Assembly (NCBI RefSeq): GCF_023078275.1
Contig: NC_062971.1
Coordinates: forward strand, 17,484,001-17,548,000
Direction: 5' to 3'
Source: Leguminivora glycinivorella
Lineage: Eukaryota > Arthropoda > Insecta > Lepidoptera > Tortricidae
Length of the DNA: 64,000 bases
The notes beneath the pieces were generated by a model. It made no database searches and had not been told where the DNA came from. It was given only the letters and a program-made list of their open reading frames with translations. Of the stretch, positions 1-8,900 are shown in pieces (within the stretch, counting starts at the first letter, position 1; every line of letters begins with the position of its first letter). The position numbers and the translations under genes were made by a program.

Positions 1-955
1 ACGCGAGCGCCGTGCCGTTAGTGATCTGTCGTCAATACGCAGGCTACCAGCGCGGCCACCTTATGCCCCCGCCACAACGCCGCGAGCCTGCTGAAGCTGT
101 CCACCAATATCGTTGGCCGCCACGCTTATGCTGGCGCCTCGATGGTGATGCAGAGCGTTCGTCTGCCGTGACAACGCCGCGATCCTGCTGAAGCTGTCCA
201 CCAGTATCGCTGGCCGCCACGCTTATGCTGGCGCCTCGATGGTGATGCAGAGCGTGCGTCTGCCTTGACAACGCCGAGAGCCTGCTGAAGCTGTCCACCA
301 ATATCGCTGGCCGCCACGCTTATGCTGGCGCCTCGATGGTGATGCAGAGCGTTCGTCTGCCATGACAACGCCGCGATCCTGCTGAAGCTGTCCACCAGTA
401 TCGCTGGCCGCCACGCTTATGCTGGCGCCTCGATGGTGATGCAGAGCGTGCGTCTGCCTTGACAACGCCGCGAGCCTGCTGAAGCTGTCCACCAATATCG
501 CTGGCCGCCACGCTTATGCTGGCGCCTCGATGGTGATGCAGAGCGTTCGTCTGCCGTGACAACGCCGCGATCCTGCTGACTGTCCACCAGTATCGCTGGC
601 CGCCACGGTTATGCTGGCGCCTCGATGGTAATGCAGAGCGTGCGTCAGCCCTGACAACGCCGCGATCCTGCTGTAGCTGTCCACCAGTATCGCTGGCCGC
701 CACGCTTATGCTGGCGCCTCGATGGTGATGCAGCGAGCTCATCTGCCGTGACAACGCCGCGATCCTGCTGAAGCTGTCCACCAGTATCGCTGGCCGCCAC
801 GCTTATGCTGGCGCCTCGATGGTGATGCAGCGCGCTCATCTGCCGTGAAAACGCCGCGACCCTGCTGAAGCTGTCCACCAGTATCGCTGGCCGCCACGCT
901 TATGCTGGCGCCTCGATGGTGATGCAGAGCGTTCGTCTGCCGTGACAAGCCTCAG
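1..955. repeat. 97-bp GC-rich tandem array (minisatellite)
   Basis: About 9.6 copies of a 97-bp unit. The anchor CGTCTGCC (or a close variant) recurs at 160, 257, 354, 451, 548, 643, 740, 837 and 934, so the spacing is 97 bp except one 95-bp unit with a 2-bp deletion near 580. Two unit types alternate over the first five units: one with GATCCTG and CCAGTATC, the other with GAGCCTG (or GAGAGCCTG) and CCAATATC. Because 97 is not a multiple of three, open frames across it change phase in every unit and are not credible as a modern coding region. The array continues past the left edge of the window. Confidence 0.95.
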
Positions 956-1690
956 TGGTGATGCGGAGCGTAATACTGTTAACCGCTGCACAGGCGTCGC
1001 AATCCTTCTGCTGCGTCTGCCGTGACATCGCCGCAAGCTACTTGAAGTTTTCCACCGGTGTCGTCGGCCGACACGCTGATGCTGGCGCCTTGATGTCGCC
1101 TCGATCGCACGAGGTAAGATTGCAGACGCGGCGACCTTCATCGCGCCACCGAGCGCAATACTGCGGCTGCCGCGAAGGCGTCGCTAATTTTCCTGCCGCG
1201 TCTGCCGTGACGACGCCGCGAACTCTGTTGATGCTGTTCACCGATGTAGCTGACTGTCATGCTGGCGCCGGTGCCTCCCGCGCTGACGGCGGCGACCTCG
1301 AGAGGGCCACCGAGCACGATACTGCGTGACGCGACAGGGGCATTGAAGACGCCTTTCGAGCTGACGACGGCCGTCTCAATCTCACCGCCGAACGTAACAT
1401 CGTCTGCTGCAGTGACAAGCTGGTAAGATTGCTGATGTGGTCCCTTGGTACTGCTAGCCGCCACGCTGATAACGCCCGTCGCGCCTAAGATGTCACGCTC
1501 ACCGCGAGCACTGTCTTCCCCTACAATGGTGCCACGACCATATCCGGGCTCCGTCTGCTACGGTATCGTTGCAGACTCTGTTGCTGACCAGGCTGATACT
1601 GCCCTCCAATGTGACGCCGGGCGCCGCTATCAGCTGACATCCCGTACACTATGGTATCCACTCTTCTCTTTCCAGTTCCCGTGAAGTACT
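956..1690. repeat. Degenerate GC-rich flank related to the 97-bp array
   Basis: This stretch keeps array motifs (GCCGTGAC, ACGCCGCGA, GCTGGCGCC, CGCCACGCTGATAACGCC) but at irregular spacing and with extra sequence between them. It looks like the older, diverged parent of the homogenised array. On the minus strand an open frame at 1138-1464 contains short segments such as GASMTVSYIGEQHQQ that align with the array frame GASISVAASDTGGQLQQ. A decayed repeat-bearing coding gene is therefore possible, but no known family is recognised. GC content is clearly above that of the surrounding DNA. Confidence 0.6.
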
Positions 1691-2797
1691 TCGACAGTAT
1701 TTACACTCTATTTTGACCAATGACTCCTCCGTCGCCGAAGTGAGAACAGATAAATTCTAAAGATGCTACGTCCTAACGTGGCTTGGCCACCCATAGTTGA
1801 ACGAGGTAAGACGTCAATAACCGGACGAGGAGCCGCACTGCTGCGAGGGTGTCCTGACGATGTTCGCGAGCTATCTAATCGGAGAGGCGCCTCGCGAGAC
1901 GACCCTGTGATTCCTGTACGTCGCTCATTGTGTAGGTCAAAGGTTTGCGGAATAAAAAAAAAAAAAAACTCTTTCAGAATGTCCAGATCTGAATTCGAGC
2001 CAGCGTGCTGCATCCTGAGCGTGCGTCTGTTTACCGGGCGGACACCAAAACCGATCGGTAATCTGGCCGCGGGGGTTCCAAGTACACGACGATTTCCCGG
2101 AGGCTTGTGGCGCCCCCTGTCCATTCGAGAGATTAACTTATTCGCCGAGCCTCTAATAAACAAATTGGGAAAAATAAACCCGCTTCGCCTTAGTGAACTT
2201 GAGATTCCAGCTCAAAGCGAAAGGGGCCAGGAACTCAGGAGGACTTCAGTAGTTATCATCTGGCTCGACTATACTGAATTAATATAGTGCTTGATTCGAT
2301 CGTAGAACCTGATTTCATCAATTTCACAACTTTCGTAGTCTACAGAGGGAGGTTGGTTTCCAGCATTACCTCGTACAGCTGCCGATAGCTGTGCCAATCG
2401 CTCCTGTTTTGCTTGCATTTGCAGCCCGATAAGACCTTCAATAATCGGAATATTGTACAAAGTAAAGCTCTTCCGATGGAAAATAATCTTCAACAGGCGG
2501 TGGCGCTGGCGACTGAAGTGACATGCAGCCGGATTAAGGTTCGCATAGCACTATATGCTATGCACAGTTCGGTTGTATGTTATGTTATGCTGTACGATGG
2601 CAGGACTACATCTCTTCTGTTACGAGTAACTATGACAGTAACTGCTGACTCCAACAGACTGTCGTACGAGGTCAGTATGCACCCCCTGGGAGCCAAGTAA
2701 GTGACCTTCGGTGACCTCGCCTTCTTCTGCTTCGCCCGTCATCGTACCTCTTCGTCTGCGAGAGCCCTGCATTACGCCGTACAACGGTACGTATTAA
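1691..2797. other. Intergenic, no gene recognised
   Basis: Moderately GC-rich DNA with two overlapping open frames on opposite strands (1708-2163 minus, 1763-2287 plus). Neither has a recognisable domain and both cross a poly-A run near 1953. No repeat family was identified. It may be further decayed material from the unit to its left. Confidence 0.4.
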
Positions 2798-3016
2798 GCC
2801 CCCGCCACACATAAAGCGCATTCCGCTTCGCTAACGCTACGCTATCAGCGCGCTGAATGCGCGCGCATTCCACTCGCGTCCCGCGCGCTTTGCGCTCGCA
2901 ATCCGCGCTCGTTAGTTCCCGCTAGTGCCCACTGGGCGCAACGCCAGCGTTTGTGCGGTGCACCGCCATTATTGCGCTCCGCCTACGCTCTCAAAGCGCG
3001 CATGTGTGGCGGTGTT
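2798..3016. mobile_element. Miniature inverted-repeat element, CCGCCACACAT ends
   Basis: The left end CCCGCCACACATAAAGCGC and right end GCGCATGTGTGGCGG are inverted relative to each other. The interior is very GC-rich and full of GCGC words, unlike its flanks. TTAA is present on both sides (2794-2797 and 3017-3020) and may be the target-site duplication. No coding capacity. The superfamily is uncertain. Confidence 0.6.
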
Positions 3017-3020
3017 TTAA

Positions 3021-4661
3021 TTCACCCCTTGACCTGCTACCACGACGTGTTCAGCAACCACCAGCAATGCGACACGGACGTCACCTCTCAGTCTACACTG
3101 TCGACCTTCATTGCACGAAGTAGAAATCCGTCGCATCGGGTTTTGGATTAGGTAATGGATTACCCTAAGAGTCAATGACTGACTTGAAGAAATAGACTGA
3201 TACCTCCGTCCAGTGTAGTAGCAATCGACAGCGCTCGTACTTTTCATCTTCTAGGCTAGTTTTACCGAGCAATCAGTATCCTCAAATGCCCTCACTAAAA
3301 AGAGTTCAGAGTTCAGGAGTCTCGCTTGTAACCGCGCTCGCTTGACGCGAAATAGTCTGATCGAAAATACCAGTATCGTAACAAATAGCCCTCGGGCGCG
3401 TGAGTGATGACCTTTTTCTGTGTTTGATATGGACGTAAGACGTTGGACTTTAAATAGTCATATCAAAGCTAATATTGATTTAGATAATTTTTACGAAGGG
3501 TTGACAAAAGCAGTATCAATTACGTTACCCTGCTACAGTACAGATAGTTACACTACTTTTACAGTTAATTTCCACACTTTGTGTCTGAAATTGGGTTTAT
3601 AATAACCTGATAAAATAACGTGTCTGTTAATAATAAAAGTGTATCTAAGGTTTTTGTATCTTGTTCAAGTCAGCCTCGCCTACAATGTATGATAATGTCA
3701 TGTTATATTTTGCTACAATGGGGTTGGCTTGTCGAAATATTTTTCAGGTGACCATCATAGCTTGGCCTGTCCATCCCAAGATAAGCGTATTTTTTTTTAA
3801 TTTTCAGACGATTTCGCCTTGTTCCAGCCCTTTCAGTCAGATATTATAGAACAAAACAATATTTTCTCTGACTATTACTAACTGCCTATATTTACTATTT
3901 AGTATCTGCACAGGGTGAATTCGCCAATGTCAGTGTTGTCTTTCACAGGTGAGGAGAATGTTCGGTATAAATAAGTAATGTTTGTATTTTTAGGGAGAAC
4001 TTAAAAACAAACCAAGGAAAAGCTTTGACGGCTTGGTGGCGCCACCGGATGGCTTTCAAATTAGGAATATGGGTTAGTATGACTATTGTAAATGGTAATA
4101 TAAAATAACAATACTTGTTAATTATATGCATATTTAGCCAAAGCATGTAATATGAGTGAAGAATGTGATACACACATCATCTCCGACGCATAATACTTGC
4201 ACAATACCCCTGGGAATATGTGTGTAACCGGTGGAATTGTGGCTGGCTCCCACGGCCTTACTGCTAAAAACAACAATGGTGGTGCGTTATTAAGGATCCG
4301 TTGTGAAATACGAGTGTGTGGCGTGCTAATGCTGCTTGATGAGGTTCCGGGCTATGACACCTGGCGTGTAAATTTTTGTAATTGCCTACCTTTGCAGGTG
4401 CTAAAATAATTAAGTCATGCGATTGGATGAATTGGCAGGAAACAGCGTAGGACCGAGAATTTACTTAGCTCTGTCTTGAGTCGATGGCCAAGTCTCATTT
4501 CAAGTCGCTGAGCCAACAAAGTACCTACCTAAGTAAGTTTGGATAAAATGGGAAGTGATGATTTACTAGAGTGACCGATTACCCGGGAGTGTATGTTTAT
4601 GGGAGTTTACGGTGAAGTCAAAGGCAAACTTTTATCTTTCAAATTTTACTTTTGTATTTTT
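3021..4661. other. Intergenic AT-rich DNA
   Basis: No exon with splice-site support, no RNA gene and no clear repeat end was found. Short open frames here are of chance length. Confidence 0.4.
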
Positions 4662-4775
4662 AACCGCTGCCCAAATGTCAAGGAAGGGGGTTCTCAATTC
4701 GTGTGTATTTTTTATATGTTTGTTACTCGATATCTCCGTCGTTACTGGACCAATTTTGTTTTTTTTTTGTGTAGG
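4662..4775 (+). mobile_element. 5' fragment of the AACCGTCGCC element family
   Basis: It begins AACCGCTGCCCAAATGTCAAGGAAG-like and continues into the CGATATCTCCGTCGTTACTGG block, which is diagnostic of the 5' end of the element found in fuller form at 21.4, 22.6 and 25.8 kb. The internal 121-bp repeats and the 3' end are missing. Confidence 0.7.
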
Positions 4776-5118
4776 TTCTCACACTTTGAAAGTGAAATGT
4801 TTCAGGTTTTCTCAAGACGTGGATTCTGACTTTAATAATAATAGATACTAATGGAATTTATGTAGATTAGATATAATATAATATAAAACATCAGTTTGTT
4901 TTGGATTAGATATCTACATAAATATATTTCATGCAATAGAACTAAAGTCAGAAAACGCCCGATAGTAACAAATCGTTCCATCCAACTTTCAATTGTCTTA
5001 TACAATATCTTATAAGTAACTTTAAACGAGTCAATCTCGTCCTATGTACGTATGTTGGTTTCTAGGGATACTAATAAAAATAATTTGGAATGTACTACTC
5101 ACTATTCAGTACTAACTT
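4776..5118. other. Intergenic AT-rich DNA
   Basis: No gene or repeat end recognised. It lies between the element fragment and the hairpin, downstream of cuticular gene A. Confidence 0.4.
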
Positions 5119-5256
5119 CAGGGGGGTTACCATGACGTGCTAAAGCCGTTCAGTTTAGGTTGAGAGAGAGGGACGGAGCTATGTAACTGCTATAGCTGTG
5201 TCCCTTTCTCTCAACCTAAAGTGAACGTCTTTAGTACGTCATGGTAACCCCCCCTG
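5119..5256. mobile_element. 138-bp palindromic miniature element
   Basis: The left arm CAGGGGGGTTACCATGACGT and the right arm ACGTCATGGTAACCCCCCCTG are inverted repeats. The arms continue inward through GGTTGAGAGA and TCTCTCAACC. No coding capacity; a transcript would fold into a long hairpin. Confidence 0.85.
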
Positions 5257-5606
5257 CTCTATCAAATGGTACCCCACTAATTTACCCAATTCCTGAACCT
5301 CTTGTATCCGAATCTGATTGTAATGTATACGATTGATTACTGGCTGAAAAGTATTGTGGGAATTTCTTTTATTTCTCGTATTGTTTTTCGTCAACTATTA
5401 CATCTGGATGCGATATGGATGGGATTTGTTAGAGTCAAAACTGTCAAAAGCGACGTTTATCCAACAAAAGATAAGAAAACTTAATTTTAGTAATCATAAT
5501 TAATTACAGCTTCAACTCCATGGGTTCAAATAAAAGCAAACTTAAATTTTCAATTTTTTATATTGTTTTACAAAACTTTTCCTATTATTTACAAAATTAT
5601 CTTAGC

Positions 5607-5933
5607 CTAATAGGATCCGAAGGTGATATCATGAAGAGGGGCAGCGCCTCCCTGTGGCAAAGCGTATTCTTTGAGGAGCTGATCCAGCATGGAGAAGGGT
5701 TGGCTTTGACTACGGGGTTGTTGGAACTGGTTGTTGTACCTGGGCTCGGCGGGGGCGGGGAAGTCCTGGGAGTACTCGACCTGGGGCTTGGGGGCGAAGG
5801 CCTGGAACTGGGGAGCCGGTCGGAAGTCCGGCTGTCTCTGGGGCTGCGGCCGCGGGGGTTGCGCCTGCGGGGCGGGGTTGAAGAAGCTGTCGCGGTCGAT
5901 GGGGGCGGGCGCCGCGCCGGCGAAGAATGCGGG
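5607..5933 (-). CDS. Cuticular protein A, exon 6 (C-terminal, stop at 5607)
   Basis: The acceptor TAATTTCAG precedes CCCGCATTC in phase 0. The exon encodes 108 residues, beginning PAFFAGAAPAPIDRDSFF, Pro/Gln-rich through the middle (PPRPQPQRQ, FRPAPQFQAFAPKPQ), with a more ordered tail around SMLDQLLKEYALPQGG and ending FGSY then TAG. Codon use is GC-rich, unlike the AT-rich introns, which supports real coding. Plus-strand open frames over this exon are shadows. Confidence 0.88.
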   Translation of the reverse strand, partial: PAFFAGAAPAPIDRDSFFNPAPQAQPPRPQPQRQPDFRPAPQFQAFAPKPQVEYSQDFPAPAEPRYNNQFQQPRSQSQPFSMLDQLLKEYALPQGGAAPLHDITFGSY

Positions 5934-8900
5934 CTGAAATTAACATACAATTTATTGAATCTGGAGAAAATAAAATTACCCAAATACACATTACAGAAAG
6001 CGCTAACGGGCATAAGGCACTGGTCCCACCGCGAGCTAGTAAACTATGAGCTATCGGCTACAAAAACGAACAAAAGATAAGAATTCCCGCGTAAATAAAA
6101 GAGACACGGCGATGTTTATAGTTACTCGCCCAGCGGTGAGCTATCAATATCGCCGTGTCTCTTTTATTTGCACGGGAGTGCTTATCTTTTGTTCGTTTTT
6201 ATAGCCGATAGCTCATAGTTTACTAGCTCGCGGTGGGACCAGTGCCTTAAGTACCTTCATACCTATTTCAAATGCTGTTTCAGTAGGATTTAATAAAAAT
6301 GTTTTCAATTCTGAAAAACATCTAATCAGAAAAGCTATCAGTTGCAAGTTCTTTCAATTGAAAACATCAGTTACCTACAATATACCTTTAACTTTGTTTA
6401 TAAATCTTGGGTAGGTATGTTACATGAACACATTCTTAAGTATATGTATATTATGTTACGAGTAAATAGTTTCCATGGCAGCAAACACAATTTTTAACTT
6501 GGGCGTTAACTCTTGAAACCTTAGGCCGTTTTCACATTATCCGATCCGATATCGGATGTCGGAAAGATTTCAATGGAAAAAATCCAAAATGGTGCCTGTA
6601 ACCGTTACGTCCCATACGTTACAGTGTAACGTATGGGACATCGGTCCGACATCCGATATCGGATCGGATAATGTGAAAACGCACTTACGCTTACGCTTAG
6701 GATTGAATTATATAATCCTGTGAGTAGTTCAGTGTAAATGAATTGTTTGACCAGAAATATAAGGCCTGAAACTAAATCCGAAAAAATATTACTAAAAAAT
6801 GGGCATAATGTGGTGTGCGAATTCAAAATCTTCGCTGGTCTCAGGTCTTCGTATTGATGGTGAAATAATAAGCGGACTGTAGTTTGGTGCTGGTTTTAAT
6901 CCAAATTGTGAAAAGACAAAGAAAAGTGGTACAGTGAATGTCGTTGGAGGCGGAATAACCGTAAGTTTTTAAAAAGCTCTAAAAAGCTGTCAGATTTGAA
7001 TTTTGAATATTGCCATTCGTAAATAGTGATTTTAGTTATACATTCCAATGAATATTTTACTTAAAAAATAGTCAAGTAGTATGTGAATGAATTAAAACAT
7101 TACCAATAACATGAAATTAAAAATTGAATAAATTAATACTGAAGATTTATAAAATGCATAATGTCGACTCGAACAATACTGAATATTTTAGTCAAAGAAT
7201 ATACAAATTGAAATGTCAACAGATACATGATTATTAATTAAAATTAAATTGAATTATTATTATTAAATTGATAAAAATTGGAAAAATTGATTTTAATTAT
7301 AGAAAATAAATGCGTTAACCTAAACGAAGAAAGGATCGAAAACCAGGGTGGTTTTCGAACGTTTCGTAACATGCTCCCGGCCTCAAGGGTGAGCAATTTG
7401 ATTGTTGACAGGCAGAGGGCAGATGTTGTTGAAAGCCCTGCGGATGACTCCTTTCTTTGTTTTTATATCCGCCACCCGTGCGATGCCATCACTGCCAGGA
7501 ATAACTCGGACGACTCGACCAAGTTGCCAGAGAAGGGGAGGCAGAGTTCTGTCTTTGACAACAACCAGAGCACCTTCCTGAAGCTCTCCCGTGGATTCGT
7601 GCCATTTTGTCTTCTGTTGAAGCCAAAGGACATACTCAGTGGAGAAGCGATGCCAAAACTGCTGCTTGAGTAGCTCGACGCGTTTCCAGCGCTGAAGCGA
7701 TGAGATGTTGGTTGCCGTAATCTGTGGATGTGGTACGAACTGTGTGGATCGCCCATCAGGAAGTGGGAAGGACTTGGACTTTTGGACTGATAAGCTTACT
7801 TTTGGCGACGTAGGCGCTGACTGCTGTGACCTATATTGTTGTTGAGACTCTGTATTGTTATTGGGGCTCTGGCTTATACTGTTGCTGCTGCGGCTCTGTT
7901 CTGTACTGTTACTACTGAGGCGCGCTGTACGCGACTTGCGGGCATAACGTGGGCGTGGATTCATCATAGTATTAATTAGGGATGTCACGAATGTCGCATG
8001 TGTCACATTCGCGAATGCGAATGCGAATATTCAGAATGCGAATGTGCGAATGCGAATGCGAATGCGAATATCGCTGAATTTCATAAAAAATCAAAATAAA
8101 AACCAAGCAATCACCAACAACCCGCTAGGTAAAAAATTTAAAATGCTTACTATTGGTCAAAATGCCGAGTACGAACTTCACGCCGTACGAATTTGACCTA
8201 TCGGCGCATGCGCGAGTCGACAGGCGACAAGTAGCAATTGGAGCGGCCGGTGCGGGCGAGGAACAAGCTGCGACTTGCACACATTCGCATTCGCAAAACA
8301 TTCGCATCGTTTGAAGCGAATGCGAATGTCAATGCAAGAATGCGAATCATTCGCATATGCGAATGCGAATGCAAATATTCGTAACATCCCTAGTATTAAT
8401 ATATGGAACGTAATAAGTTTACTTTTGGCGGCGCGGGCGCGGACTGCGTTGTTGAGGCTCTGGCCTGCACTGCTGCTGAGGCTCCGGCCTGTACTGTTTT
8501 TGCGGCTCTGGGTACGTAGCCGAATGGCACAAACGCTCACGAAACGAAACGCTCGTAGATATCTATCTCTATCGCTCTTGCGTATTGGCGCGACAGAGCC
8601 AGACCACCTTTCGCGGCGTTTCTTTTTCGTTTCGCGTCGCAGAAATGCCATTCGGCTACGTCACCTGGTCAGTACTGTTGCTGCTGGGGCGCTCGGTACG
8701 CGACATGTGGACGTTCATCATAGTCTTACTATATGGAAGATAAGCTTACTTTTGGCGGCGCGGGCGCGGACTGCTGTGGCCTGTATTGTTGTTGAGGCTC
8801 TGGCCTGTACTGCTGCTGAGGCTCCGGCCTGTACTGCTGTTGCGGCTCTGGTCTGTACTGCTGCTGCTGAGGCGCCCGGTACGCGGGCTGCTGGCGCGGC

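Noticed and set aside
1..955. CRISPR-like array
   Set aside because: A eukaryotic context and contiguous 97-bp tandem units without unique spacers; it is a minisatellite.
44..1141. Series of overlapping minus-strand open frames suggesting a repeat protein
   Set aside because: The 97-bp period moves the frame in each unit, so no single frame reads through; at most the ancestor was coding.
1763..2287. 174-codon plus-strand open frame
   Set aside because: No recognisable domain, contains a poly-Lys run from a poly-A tract, and overlaps an equally long frame on the other strand; not enough to call a gene.
5520..6080. 186-codon plus-strand open frame rich in Gly and Leu
   Set aside because: It is the antisense shadow of gene A exon 6, whose Pro/Gln codons read as Gly/Leu on the other strand; it also runs into a palindromic element.
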